64,000 nucleotides of DNA from Notamacropus eugenii (GCF_028372415.1 NC_092872.1:89014110-89078109); one strand, 5' to 3'; positions 43,815-55,930 are shown, numbered from the stretch's first letter. Translations and numbers: made by a program. The notes: generated by a model from the sequence alone, not told the origin.

Positions 43815-44914
43815 TCATGCTTCTCTTGATTCTTGTGTTTGAAAGTCAAATTTTACACTCAGTTCTGGTCTTTTCATCAAGAGTGCAGGAAAGTCCTCTA
43901 TGTCATTGAATGACCATTTTTCCCCTGAAGTATTATACTCAGTTTTGCTGGGTAGGTAATTCTTGGATTTAATCTTAGCTCCTTTGATTTCTGGATTATT
44001 GTATTCTAAGCAATTTGATCCCTTAATGTAGAAGCTGCTAGATCCTGTGTTATCCTGCTTGTATTTCCACAATACTCGAATTGTTTCTTTCTAGATGCTT
44101 GCAATATTTTCTCCTTGACCTGGGAACTTTGGAATTTGGCTACAGTATTCCCAGGAGTTTTCTTTTGGGGGTCTCTTTCTGGAGATGATCTGTGAATTCT
44201 TTCAATAATTCTGGAATATCAGGGCAGTTTTCCTTGGTAATTTTTTGGAAGATGATAGCTATGCTCTTTTTTGATTGTGCTTTTCAGGTAGACTAATAAT
44301 TTTTAAATTATCTCTACTGGAGCTATTTTCCAGGTCTGTTGTTTTTCCAGTGTGATATTTCACATTGTCTTCTGTTTTTTCATTCTTTTGGTTTTGTTTT
44401 ATAATTTCTTGGTTTCTCATAAAGTCATTGGCTTTCATCTGCTCCATTACAATTTTTAAAGAACTATTTTCTTCAGTGAGCTTTTGAACCTCCTTTTCCC
44501 TTTGACTAAATCTGCCTTTTAAGCATTTTCCTTCTCTTTGGGTTTTTGGACCTCTTTTGTCATTTGGATTAGTCTATTTTTAAAGGTGATATTTTTCTTC
44601 AGTGCTTTTTTTTTGGGGGGGGGTCTCCTTTAGCAGGCTGTTGACGCACTTTTCATGATTTTCTTTCATCATTCTCATTTCCCAATATTTCCTCCATCTC
44701 TCTTATGTGATTTTCAAAATCCCTTTTTGGCTCTTCCATGTCCTGATACTTTTGCGTATTGTTATTTTAGGTTTTGGATGCAGAAGCCTTGACTTTTATG
44801 TCTTCCTCTGATGGTATGTATTGTTCTTGCTCATCTAAAAGAATGGAAGAAAATACTTGTTCACCAAGAAAGCAAGCTTCCATAGTCTCATTTTTTTTTC
44901 CCTTTTTGGGGCAT
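43815..44914 (-). pseudogene. Broken ORF1 of element 5
   Basis: The start at 44914 (atgccccaaaaaggg) matches the family. Open pieces include 44259-44447 (end of coiled coil and start of RRM, with LENSSSRDNLKIISLPE) and 43815-44072 (C-terminal domain, ending FDFQTQESREA then TGA). This gives the family's original C-terminus, four residues longer than in element 1. Confidence 0.8.
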
Positions 44915-46365
44915 TTTTCCAGCCAGCTACTTGACTTCTGAGCCCTTTGTCAAGTGCAGGGTATACTCATGGTATCTATATGTCCTCAGTATCTCCAAGG
45001 TGAAACAATCATGGGAGAGAAATTTGCTCCTCTCCTGGCCTATGTTCTGATCTGGGACCAACCACAAGCAATCTTCTGCCCATGATCTGTGAGTAGAATT
45101 CCATGTCCAGAGCCTCCACCAGCTCCACTAGCCAGTGCTCCTCCTCACCCCAGCAGAGTCACTTAGGGCTGAGACATAGATCAATTGTTCGATTCCCCCA
45201 GGGTCTTTGGGCTGAGGGCTCCAAAAATGGATGTTGCCACTGCCTGGGGCCAGGACTAGGGTAAGACCCTGTCCTCTTCTCATCCAGGTGAAAGAGCTTC
45301 CTCACTGACCTTTTAAGCTGTCTTTGGCTTTTGTGAGTTGAGAAATCTGGGAACTGCTGCTGCTGCCCATGATTCTGTGCCCTGAAGCCTGCTCTGGTCC
45401 TGTGCTTTCCATGTGGCCAAGGCTGGGCTGTGCTCCATAGATTGTGCTCTGCTATGAGACTGGTGTGATAGATCTTTCCTGTCAGCCTTCAAGGCTGCCT
45501 TGAGCTGGAAATCTCTTTCACTCTGTCATTTTGTAGCTTCTGCTGCTCTAGAATATTTTTAGAATCATTTTTACAAGTATGTTATGGACTATGAGAAGAG
45601 AGCTACTGCAGGTATGTCTTTCTACTCCATCATCCTGACTCCACCCCCCAATATTTCTTAAATGATAAATTTCATATAGATCAGTTTTTTAAGTTGAACT
45701 TCAGTAATTTCCACAAAGCAGTGGTCATAGAGAAGAGTTCTTTATAAAGAAATAACAGAGAAAGAATGTCAGTTAAAAAAGTAACTTATCAGAGGGTGGA
45801 GTCAAGATGGTGGAGTAAAAACAGACTTGCTAGAGTGCTCCCCCCAAACCCACTCAAATATTTGTCAACAATAACTGGACAAATTCTGAAACTGCAGAGT
45901 ATGCAGAAGTGCACTCTGTACAGTTCATGGAATGAAGCAAATCTCCAACACAATGCAGGCTGGAAGGTCAACTGGAAGCATTTATTGCCTACTTTGGGAG
46001 CAGAGCACAGTCCAGCTTGGGCAGTACTCGCAAAGAAAGGATATGAGCAGGCCTCCAGAGAGTTGAATCCCTGGCACTTGTTGTAGTTTACAAACCTCAC
46101 AACCCCAACTCAAACATAAATTGGAAGGTCAGTGGAAAAAACCTGTTGGACTTGTGTGAGAGAGTAGAGTGGTCCAGCCACAGGCCCAGGACATCAAAAG
46201 CAGTGGTGGAAACAGAGGCAGCGGCAATGGCAGCTTCTGTTTCTGGAGCTCAAGGTGTACAGCTTGTGGGAGTATTGAGCAGTTGACAGTATACCCCTCT
46301 ACTTCCAGTGGAAGCAGAGAAGTACCTTGACAAAGAGTTCAAAAGTCAAGTAAATGGCTGGGGAA

Positions 46366-47427
46366 ATGAGCAAAAACTGGAAAAAGAACCAGACTGTAGA
46401 ATCTTACTTTGGTGACAAGGAAGATCAAAATTTAGAACCAGAAGACAGCAAAGTCAAAGCTCCTACATTCAAAGTCTCCAGGAGAAATATGAATTGCTCT
46501 CAGACCATGGAAGAGCTCAAAAAGGATTTTGAAAATCAAGTAAGAGAAGTAGAGAAAAAATTGGGAATAGAAATGAGAATGATGCAAGAAAATTATGAAA
46601 AATGAAGCAACAGCTTACTAAAAGAGGTTCTAAAAAATACTAAATAAAACAACCTCATAAAAAATAGACTAACCCAAATGGCAAAAGTGGTCCAAAAGCC
46701 AATAAAAAGAATGCCTTAAAAAGCAGAATTGGCCAAATGGAAAAGGTGGTCCAAGAGCTCACTGAAGAAAATAATTCCTTAAAGATTAGAGTGCAGCAGA
46801 TGGAAGCTAATGGCTTAATGAAAAATTAAAAAAATTATAAAACAAAATCAAAGGAATAAAAGAAAAAGGGAGACAATGTGAAATGTCTCATTGGAATAGC
46901 CATGAGAGGAGAGACAGTTTACAAATTATTGGCCTACCTGAAAGTCATGATAGAAAAAGAGCTTAGACATCATCTTTCAAGAAACTGTCAAGGTAAACTG
47001 CTCTGATATTCTAGAACAAGAAGGTAAAATAGATATTGAAAGAATCCAATGGTGGCTGCTTGAAAGGGATCCAAAACAAAGACTTCTAGGAATATTGTAG
47101 CCAAATTCCATAGCTCCCAAGTCAAGAAGAAAATGATGCAAGCAGCCAGAAAGAAACAATTTGACTATTGTGGAAATACAATCAGAATAACAAAAGATTT
47201 TGCAGCTTCTACATTAAGGGATCACAGTGCATGGAATATGATATTCCAGAGGTCAAAGGAACTAGGATTAAAACCAAGAATTACCTACACAGCAAAACTG
47301 AGTTATAACACTTCAGGGGAAAAAATTGCCATTCAATGAAATAGAGGACATTCAAGCACTTTTGATGAAAAGACCAGAGCTGAATAGAAAATTTGACTTT
47401 TAAACACAAGAATCAAGAGAAGCATGA
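46366..47427 (+). pseudogene. Broken ORF1 of element 6
   Basis: The first 80 codons are open (46366-46605): a basic N-terminus with KKNQTVESYFGD, then the start of the coiled coil. Frameshifts follow. The RRM and C-terminal parts reappear in pieces, including 47133-47339 (AARKKQFDYCGNTIRITKD, ITYTAKLS). Confidence 0.8.
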
Positions 47428-47433
47428 AAAGGT

Positions 47434-47594
47434 AAGCAGGAAATAGAAATCACAAGGGGCTTACTAAAGTTGAACTGTTTGCATTCCTACCTGGAAAGAT
47501 AATATTTGTAACTCTTGAAACTGTTCTCAGTTTTTGGATAGTTGGAGGGATTATACACAGACACACACATAGATAGATAGACAGACAGACAGAC

Positions 47595-47656
<62 letters not shown>

Positions 47657-47705
47657 TACAGGGATGAAAGAGGAATATATTGGGAGTAGAAAGGGAGAAA
47701 TGGAA
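47434..47705 (+). repeat. Tract nearly identical to element 4 (conversion or insertion)
   Basis: Outside the (GA)n array, about 165 bp upstream (from aagcaggaaatagaaatcac) and 51 bp downstream (gtgtacagggatgaaagagg to gggagaaatggaa) match 42411-42736 with about one difference, whereas the rest of the two elements is clearly diverged. Directly after it the homologous sequence occurs again in diverged form (ctaaagttgaactgtttaca at 47711). Confidence 0.8.
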
Positions 47706-48737
47706 CTAAACTAAAGTTGAACTGTTTACATTCCTACATGGAAAGATAGTATTTGTAAGTTTTGAGACTTTTCTCACTATTAGGGTAGTTGGAGGGATTT
47801 TGTAATGTACACACACACAGAGGGCACAGGGAGAGTCGACTATGAAGGAATTATATCTAAAAAAATAAAATTAAGGGGTGAGAGAGAAATATATTGGGAG
47901 AAGGAGAAAGGGAGTAATAGAATGGGGTAAATTATCTCTCACATAAAAGAGGCAAGAGAAAGCTTTTTCCATACAAAGGAAGAACAGAGAGGTGAGAGGG
48001 AACCAGTGAACCTTGTTCTCATCAGATTTGGCTTAAAGAGGGAATAACATGCATACTCAATTTGTTACGAAAATTTATCTTACACTACAGTGTGCATGTA
48101 GGGGGAATGGGGTAAAGAGTGGGTAGGTGATGAGAGAAGAGAGGGCAAATGGGAGGAGGGGGAACACTTTTGAAGAGGGAGAGGGTTAAAAGAGAGAATA
48201 GAATAAGTGGGAGGGGTGATAAAATGAAGGAAAATGTACTTAGATTTCACATGACTTCAATGGAAGTGCTTCGCATGACTAGACATATGTAACCTATATC
48301 AAATTTCTTGCCTTCTCAGTGAAGTTGGATTGGGAGGGAGGAAAGGAGAGAAGTTGGAAATAAAAGTTTTGAACATGAGTGTTAAAATGTTTTTACATAC
48401 ATTTGGGAAATAAGGCATACAGGCAAAATCTATAGGAAAATAGAGGGGAAGGAGATAAGAGAAGGGAGGGATGTGATAGAAGGGAGGAAACATTGGGGGA
48501 AGGGATAGGCGGAGTACACACTGTCTTGGGATGGGTGGAAAGCAGAGATGGGTAGAAAATTTGGAACTCAAAATCTTGTGGATGTGAATTTTGGAAACTA
48601 AAAATTAATTAATTAATTTTTAGAAAGAAAATATCACAAAACAACCTCACCATTACTTGGCACATGCATACATTTATTGTCATCATAGAAAAGTTCTTAA
48701 AAATTCTATACTTTATGATACTGAGAGCAAAATGTAA

Positions 48738-48750
48738 AAACTAACAAACA
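48738..48750. other. Left target-site duplication of septin-7 retrocopy
   Basis: aaactaacaaaca, repeated exactly at 51452-51464. Preceded by further A residues, as expected of an L1 endonuclease target. Confidence 0.9.
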
Positions 48751-48798
48751 GGCGTTGGAGAATCGGCGGGCGGGCAGGCAGCCGCGCGGGGGGAGGGG

Positions 48799-50100
48799 AT
48801 GTCGGTCAGTGAGCTAGCGGCTGAGGAGAGGAGCTGCGGCGGCGGCGCCATGGCTCAACAGAAAAACCTTGAAGGCTACGTGGGATTTGCGAATCTCCCA
48901 AATCAAGTATACAGAAAATCTGTGAAGAGAGGATTTGAGTTCACGCTTATGGTAGTAGGAGAATCTGGATTGGGGAAGTCGACGTTAATCAACTCATTAT
49001 TCCTAACAGACTTGTATTCTTCAGAGTACCCAGGTCCCTCACATAGAATTAAAAAGACCGTACAGGTGGAGCAAGCCAAAGTTTTAATCAAAGAAGGTGG
49101 CGTTCAGTTATTGCTCACGATAGTGGACACTCCTGGGTTCGGTGATGCTGTGGACAATAGTAATTGTTGGCAGCCTGTTATTGACTACATTGATAGCAAA
49201 TTTGAGGATTATCTGAACGCGGAGTCTCGGGTGAACAGACGGCAAATGCCAGACAACAGGGTGCAGTGTTGCTTGTACTTCATCGCCCCATCAGGACATG
49301 GCCTCAAGCCCCTGGACATCGAGTTTATGAAACGCTTGCATGACAAGGTGAACGTCATCCCCCTCATAGCCAAAGCGGATACGCTGACCCCTGAGGAGTG
49401 CCAGCAGTTCAAGAAGCAGATAATGAAAGAAATTCAGGAGCATAAAATTAAAATATATGAATTTCCAGAAACAGATGATGAAGAAGAAAACAAGCTTGTT
49501 AAAAAGATAAAGGACCGTTTACCTCTTGCTGTGGTTGGTAGTAACACAATCATTGAAGTTAATGGCAAGAGGGTCCGAGGAAGGCAGTACCCTTGGGGTG
49601 TGGCGGAAGTTGAAAATGGTGATCATTGTGATTTCACAATTCTAAGAAACATGTTGATAAGAACCCACATGCAGGACCTGAAGGATGTGACGAACAACGT
49701 GCGCTATGAGAATTACAGGAGCCGCAAGCTGGCGGCTGTGACATACAACAGTGTGGACAACAAGAACAAGGGACAGCTGACCAAGAGCCCCCTGGCCCAA
49801 ATGGAGGAAGAGAGAAGGGAGCACGTGGCTAAGATGAAGAAAATGGAGATGGAGATGGAGCAGGTGTTTGAGATGAAAGTCAAAGAGAAGGTGCAGAAGC
49901 TGAAAGACTCGGAAGCTGAGCTCCAGCGGCGTCATGAGCAAATGAAAAAGAACTTAGAGGCGCAGCACAAGGAATTGGAGGAAAAACGGCGTCAGTTTGA
50001 GGATGACAAGGCCAGCTGGGAAGCACAGCAGCGCATCTTGGAGCAGCAGAACTCTTCCAGAACTTTGGAGAAAAACAAGAAGAAAGGAAAGATCTTTTAA
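48799..50100 (+). CDS. SEPTIN7: Septin-7 retrogene, intact reading frame
   Basis: 433 codons without disruption, about the length of mammalian septin-7. Septin-7 is a GTP-binding cytoskeletal protein that occupies the end or central positions of septin hetero-oligomers acting in cytokinesis and cortex organisation. Visible parts: polybasic segment 39-46 (RKSVKRGF); G1 P-loop GESGLGKST 54-62; G3 DTPGFGD 110-116; G4 AKAD 191-194; septin-unique region about 245-305 (including [13 protein letters not shown]); and a C-terminal coiled coil about 330-420 ending in KNKKKGKIF. All GTPase motifs are intact. Compared with septin-7 as I remember it, a few residues differ ([22 protein letters not shown]), mostly at tolerant sites. 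The first ATG fits the parent N-terminus; M18 is an alternative. Parent genes have many introns; none is present here. Confidence 0.9.
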   Translation: MSVSELAAEERSCGGGAMAQQKNLEGYVGFANLPNQVYRKSVKRGFEFTLMVVGESGLGKSTLINSLFLTDLYSSEYPGPSHRIKKTVQVEQAKVLIKEGGVQLLLTIVDTPGFGDAVDNSNCWQPVIDYIDSKFEDYLNAESRVNRRQMPDNRVQCCLYFIAPSGHGLKPLDIEFMKRLHDKVNVIPLIAKADTLTPEECQQFKKQIMKEIQEHKIKIYEFPETDDEEENKLVKKIKDRLPLAVVGSNTIIEVNGKRVRGRQYPWGVAEVENGDHCDFTILRNMLIRTHMQDLKDVTNNVRYENYRSRKLAAVTYNSVDNKNKGQLTKSPLAQMEEERREHVAKMKKMEMEMEQVFEMKVKEKVQKLKDSEAELQRRHEQMKKNLEAQHKELEEKRRQFEDDKASWEAQQRILEQQNSSRTLEKNKKKGKIF

Positions 50101-51439
50101 GCCCGTCAGTGACCACCAGTATGTGCCGGCCTGGACGTCAGTGTTTGTTGGATCCGTTTAACCAGTTTTGCACCATTTCTATCCATAATGATGGATTTAA
50201 CAGCATGACAAAGTTTTGTTTTTTTTTTTTTTTTTTTTTTTTTTTTCCGGTTGATGGAGATTAAGATGCCTTGAATTGCATAGCGGTGTCAGGTACTTGG
50301 AAGGGAACATCTCTAAGTACTTTCCAATTTTTTTTTTTTTATTAAACAGATGTCTTCACTTAAAGCAAAAGAACATTTTACTGTTGTACAATCATGTTCT
50401 GGTGATTTGATTGTTTACAGGATATTCCAAAATAAAAGGACTCTGAAAGGTTTGTGTGGAGGAGAAATCGCCATGCTCTGATACAAACTATGCTTGTCTC
50501 TCCCTCCCTCTCTTTCCTCTCTCTCCCTCTCTCTCTGTCTCTCAGAATTCTCTGCAGATGAGAACATGACCTAGGCTAACACAGCTGACCCTCTTTTTTT
50601 TGACACTTCCATTGTTAAAAATATACATGGAAAAAACTTATAAGCTTCCAGTGCACCTAAAGCTTTTTTATAACAGCCCTTTCTTGTTTTGGATTCTTTA
50701 AATATATGCTCTTCTCAATTTAGTGACTTCTTTAGCCAGAAGACTCTCATTACTGCTTCATTTTTGTAATAACATTTAAATTAAGATATTTTCCGTATAT
50801 TGGCCCTGCTAAAATAGAATATAGCGTCTTTCATATGGTAGGAACCAGTGAGTAAAACTTTCCTTTAACTCCCTTTTTACACTTTATGGTAAGTAGCCGG
50901 AAAAATGCATTAATAGGTCATTTCTAGACAAAAATGTGAAATTAACTACCAGCTTGTTTCTACCTGTGTGCAGTCTCTTCTTTATTTTACTAGAAATGGG
51001 AATCATGGCCTCTTGAAGAGAAAAAAGTCACCGTTCTGCATTTAGCTGTATTCATATATTGCATTTCTGTATTTTTTGTTTGTATTGTAAAAAGTCACAT
51101 AATAAACAATATTGTGATGTAACAGTTTGGTTTGGAGTATTTTGCGAGCAGTGATGATGGGGCATTAACCATGTGGGGCGGAGGCCTGCAAGGAGAGGAT
51201 CACTGATCAATGGCCATCGCTTACCTGTCCTGTGCACTTTGGGCCCATTTTCAGGTAGCTCTTTACCGTTGACTTATCTGTATTACTTTCTTGTAAGAAA
51301 ATTGCCAATTCAGGTTCAATATAGTCACGTATTCCTAGAGCATAGATTTTAGATATCTTGTAAAAAGTAAAATGTTACTAATTTTTATTTATTTTTTCTT
51401 CCTGTGCTATTCTTCATATAATAAAATGTCATCTAGTTT
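50101..51439 (+). other. 3' UTR of the septin-7 retrocopy
   Basis: Includes a T-rich run of about 28 T (50219-50246), a (CT)n stretch near 50495-50540, an upstream unused AATAAA (51101-51106) and the distal signal used for this copy. Confidence 0.8.
51420..51425 (+). terminator. Polyadenylation signal of septin-7 retrocopy
   Basis: AATAAA 15 bases before the A tail. Confidence 0.85.
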
Positions 51440-51451
51440 AAAAAAAAAAAC

Positions 51452-51464
51452 AAACTAACAAACA
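51452..51464. other. Right target-site duplication of septin-7 retrocopy
   Basis: Exact match to 48738-48750, just after the A tail. Confidence 0.9.
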
Positions 51465-52984
51465 AAAGACCTAAATGATGACTGTCAGATATGTATATAA
51501 TGTTAGAATAAATTTTAGTCTAATTTCAATTTTCTTACCAACTGCAATTACAGTGGGCCTTACCCAATTCCTGTTGTTTTTTACTCCCTTCATAGAGTTA
51601 ATAATGAATCTTTTAACACGAAAAAAAAACTCAACAGTCGTTTAATTAAAAAAAAAATCATGGAAACTTAGAGTTGGAAAATAAACCAGAATCCATTTAT
51701 TCTCACTAACATCTGAAAGTAACTTTTTTGCCTCTCTAAAGAGAATCTCCTTGTTGTCATTCCATTTATCTGCAGCTTTAAATCTCTTGGTTTCATTTGT
51801 TGTCATTTTTGTTGTCATTATAGATGGGGATCAGTTTCTCTACTAGTATACTAATTTCTTGGTCATAGGACAATGATTGCCATTATAGGTAACACTAGTT
51901 AAATTAATCATGTGCCCAAAGGAAAATTAAGTAAAAAACAAACAAAGAAAACACCAGAACCATGCCACGAGAGATTTAATCTTCTTACATTACTGTGCCC
52001 CAGAAACATAAAAATTAACTTGACAATATGAGGATGATTGTAGCTTATATCTGTTGCAAAAGATGAAGAAAAAAAGAAATTTTATGAAGGATTTAACAAG
52101 ATCTTCCAAATAAAGTCAATTTTCATTCTTCCTAACAACCATGGTGATATAAGCTTGGCAGAACAGTGCAAACCATATTATTAAACATGGGAAGAAGAAA
52201 TAAAAGGTAAAAATCAACTTACACTTGTAGAATACTTTAGAAGTATTGCATCTCTAAATTATAATTATTATCTTCAATAAAAGTTGGAAGACGCTGGATA
52301 TGTCAAGCATCAAAAATTGTAAAAGATAAATAGTGCTATCTTCAAGTAGACAATAAATTATGTATTACCAATGCAAAGCCATTGCAGAATTAGCTACCCA
52401 TACATGTTAACTGGGTCATAATTTGGCCAAAATTAATAACAAACTAAAAGAAAGAAAGAAGAGATGTATTTGACTGTAGGAATTGCAATTAGACCTGCTT
52501 AAACAGTCAACTCAGAAAAATGGGAAATAAATAAAAGTTCATTTTTCCTCTTATCAGATATAATAGTTTTACTTTCATTAGCAAGTATATGCATTTAAAT
52601 ATGTAAAGAACCAAAAACTCAATATTAAAAAACCACCAAATCAAACAAAAAACAGAAGGATGATTGCGATGTCTCAGTAAATGTCTCTGTTTTACTCATT
52701 GAGTTAAATTCAGCCAACATATTAAACACTAAGTAAGGCACTATGTTAGGTATTGGGGATAAAAACACAAAAATGAAATAATTCTAGCTCTCAAGATTGC
52801 TTTCTACTGTAGAGGGAGAAAATTAAAAGATAAAATTATTACATATGTACACTATAGCAAGGTAGTAACAAGTTGTCTGAGGTATTGAAAATGAATTTTG
52901 ATGTTATCTTTGATTAAGTGTTGGTGGCTAGTACATGTTTTGTTTTTGTTTCTGCCTTTTTTTAATCTATATCACTATATATAT
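51465..52984. other. No gene; weak repeat traces
   Basis: An antisense SINE-like stub near 51655-51710 (catggaaacttagagttgga) and a LINE-like phrase at 52720-52860 (ttaggtattggggataaaaa). Otherwise AT-rich unique sequence with no coding frame. Confidence 0.4.
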
Positions 52985-53470
52985 ATATATCTTCCTATAT
53001 TTTGATTCTTAAAATCTATCATTTACTATAGTGTAAAAATTATATTAATGTACTACAACTTATTTAAATTTTCTATTCATCAGTCACTGAACATGGTTTC
53101 TTATCTTTCTTTTTAAGCTGTTATGAATAGGTTCTAGGAATATTCGCATAATGGAATAAAATGTTCCTGTCAATCTATCCTTCAGGAATAAATGTAATAG
53201 TGAGATTGCTGGGTCAAAGACTGAATGGTTTTATAAAATTTTATTGCACAATTTCATATTATTTTCCAAAATGATTGGAAAATACAGTTGGAAAATACAT
53301 CAGCATTGTATTGGAAACCATTTCCACCCACCAAATCAACATTCACTTTTATGATAGTTTACTACATTTGCCATTATCAAGTATATCTCTTTTCAGAACT
53401 GGATTGATGTGAATTCCTATGATTTATTTTTGGTTCTTCAAATAGTTGCTGACCACTTTTTTTCCTTTCA
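52985..53470 (-). repeat. Decayed L1 3' region
   Basis: Antisense L1 3' features: ttctattcatcagtcactga, gttatgaataggttctagga, gagattgctgggtcaaagac, accaaatcaacattcacttt. Confidence 0.55.
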
Positions 53471-54864
53471 AAAACTGTCCACCCCTATCCTTTGACAACT
53501 TTTCACTTAATAGTCCTTGCTTTTATTAACATTCCATGGATCTGAAACTGTTAACAAATAGTATAAAAGATAAAAGAAATTTTGTGAGGTGAAGAAGAAG
53601 TGTTCTTGTCAAGCAGAGAGATCTAGCATTCAAAGGCTACTGGTATGGAATACCTGCTCCTTTGTGATAAAGAAAAGAAAAAGAAAAACAAACTGGAAAA
53701 TGACTAATCCACTCCTGCCTCAGAAATATCAAAAAACAGTTGAAGAGAAAAAAAAAACTGTGGCATGAGAATCAGTCCAGCCAGATTGTTATGAGAACAT
53801 CTTATATGTAGATGAAATGTCAAGTACAATATATAGATGTGAAATGGAACCACTCTGTCCAAAGTTCTAGAGTTGTCTATTTTCATCAGCAAAAGCAGAA
53901 TAAGCAACACTTTTGGAAATTTCCACTACAGTACTTGACAGAATATGTAATATTAAATAACAGAGGACAGATAGACCTGATCAAATGCATAAAGAAAAAG
54001 TTAATTCTGAATATAACAAAATTTCATATTTTATTAAAAACTTCATAACTAACATCCAAAATAATTTTTAAAAAGCAAACATATAGTAGGGAAATAAATT
54101 CTGCATAAATCCTTAGAATTTAACTGGTAGGATGGAATCAAATAAAAGTAAAGCTTTTATGTTTTATGTACCATTACAAAATTGTCTCAAGTTCTATTCT
54201 CTTCTCTTTCTCCCATTCTCCCCTTTCTTTCCCTATTTCACCTTTCTCTCTTCTCTTTTTATTTCTCTATTTTCTTTCTTTCTTGCTTTCTTTCTCCCCC
54301 CCTCTCCTCTTGACCCCCTTTTCTTCTGCTAACCAATGTGCATACATAAAGTTCTATTTTGACTGATTTCTCTTTGTGTCATTTCAGTTAGACCTTTTCA
54401 TGTATCCTTATATATTTCATGTTTATAATTTTTGTGGTACCATAGTAATCTACTAAATATGCAATCACTTATTAGAGATGCAACAATTTTATAAGCATTC
54501 AAGGATTTATCTAAAAATATCTCAAAGCAAGTAGATTTCAAAGAATGGGAAAGAAAACACAATATTTTTTTGAAAAAAATTTAAAATATTGGATCAAGAA
54601 GAAATCAAGTACTTCTATCCTACATGCCAACTTCCTTTTCTTTACAAAATTGTAATGATAATGATCAGTGCATGCATCAAAGACATCCTTTCTTGACGAA
54701 AACATGAGATGAAAGGATACAAGTCCTTTTGAATGTTTTCTATAGCAGACCACTGCTATATCATCTTAAAGCAATCTGAGATATAGAGAATATAAGATCT
54801 TGGTTTGTCCATTTTTACTGAACACCAAAGCAAAATAAAACATTTTAAAGTGTTTTCTTCATTT
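53471..54864. other. No gene; pyrimidine-rich tract
   Basis: Contains a C/T-rich low-complexity stretch (54190-54330) that produces overlapping spurious open frames. Otherwise unrecognised. Confidence 0.45.
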
Positions 54865-55146
54865 CTAATTACATATAAAACCAATTTTAAAGTATTTTAT
54901 TTTGACTTCTACATTCTCTCCCACCCTCCCTTCTCCCCACTTTGAAAAGGCAAGCAAGATTGTACGTATGTATACAAGCAAAACATATTTCTATGTTAGT
55001 CATGTTATAAAAGAAAACAGACCAAAAGAAAAAAAAACAAGAAAAATTTAATACAGTGAAAAAAAATATGCTTTGATCTCTATCAGTTCTTTCTCTGTAG
55101 GGGGATAGCATTTTTCATCTTAAGTTCTTTGGATTTCCTTTAGAAT

Positions 55147-55719
55147 CATAGGTTTCCAAAGTGAGTAATACTGCTCTCAGGTGCAGGGGCAAGTAGTAAC
55201 CTTGGGTGCAATTAGGGGACATTGAGTAAAATTAAGGGGGTGTGGAAGCATAAGGAAAGAAGAGAAGGGAAGAAAAATTTTAAAATGATTCTTACATATT
55301 TCATTTGTTGTGTAACAGAGATAAAGTTGCAGTGATTATATTATTATCCAAATAAATACACAAAATGCAAGTTATAACTGATCAGTGGTCAAGTCGACTG
55401 ATAGGTCTTACAAAACAAATGTTGGCAAGCCAACACGTGTCATCAGGAATATGTGCATGTAGTGACTTGCTTATGATATGATACTCTATGGTTATGTGAC
55501 ACAATACTGTACCATCAAAATTTCAATCCAAGGAAAAACAAATTTACAATAAATTATTGAATTTAAGATGTGTCATTTAAAATATTTTGCATTTTTTGAA
55601 ATTATGCAAATTAAAAAATGTTCAAGAAGGTAGCTTTCCGGGGTGAGGGGAGTGGGGGAACACTGAGTAATTTTTTTCTGAAAAGCAGGCAGTAGACCAA
55701 ATAAGTTTGGGAACCTCTG
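55147..55719. mobile_element. Non-autonomous hAT-like DNA transposon inside L1
   Basis: The left end cataggtttccaaagtgag and the reverse complement of the right end, cagaggttcccaaacttatt, are imperfect terminal inverted repeats with the CAGNGGTTCCCAAAC-type hAT signature. The flanks tttagaat (55139-55146) and ttttagat (55720-55727) are a mutated 8-bp duplication, and L1 is continuous across the gap. No transposase frame is present. Confidence 0.65.
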
Positions 55720-55928
55720 TTTTAGATCATCGTATTACTGAGAATAGCTAAGTCATTCACGACTGATTATCTTGCAGTATTGATGTTACCATGTACAATG
55801 TTCTCCTGGTTCTGTTAATTTTCTTTTAGCACAGTAGTATTCCATCACAATCATATACCATATATCACAGCTTTTGCAAATATTCCCAATTGAGGGGTAA
55901 CCTCTACATTTCCAAATTTTTGCCACCA

Positions 55929-55930
<2 letters not shown>

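Larger units (their letters stand above)
43489..45649 (-). mobile_element. ORF1-only L1-derived element 5, main part
   Basis: The 5' end is at 45649 (minus-strand reading gggggtggagtcaggatgat), with 5' UTR to 44915, broken ORF1 44914-43815, then 3' UTR to 43489, continuing at 40657. Flanks outside the whole unit (39938-39964 and 45650-45676) resemble each other (tattccttaaagggaaaag and tatttcttaaatgataaa), a diverged duplication. No ORF2. Confidence 0.85.
45796..48630 (+). mobile_element. ORF1-only L1-derived element 6
   Basis: Opens gggtggagtcaagatggtgg. It has a 5' UTR, a broken ORF1 (46366-47427) and the family 3' UTR to a tail ending near 48630 (aaaattaattaattaatttt). No ORF2. The 3' UTR contains an extra segment (47434-47705) nearly identical to element 4, followed by the element's own version of the same sequence (47706 on). 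Confidence 0.85.
48751..51451 (+). other. SEPTIN7: Septin-7 processed retrocopy (whole insertion)
   Basis: An intronless copy of a septin-7 mRNA: GC-rich 5' UTR (48751-48798), complete coding frame, 1.3-kb 3' UTR, AATAAA at 51420-51425, and a poly(A) tail of about 11 bases (51440-51450), bounded by an exact 13-bp duplication. These are the marks of L1-mediated retroposition. The gene symbol names the parent. Whether this copy is expressed cannot be told from the sequence. Confidence 0.93.

Noticed and set aside
49642-50116. Minus-strand frames within the septin-7 copy
   Set aside because: Shadows of the plus-strand coding frame; composition follows the complement of the coiled-coil codons.
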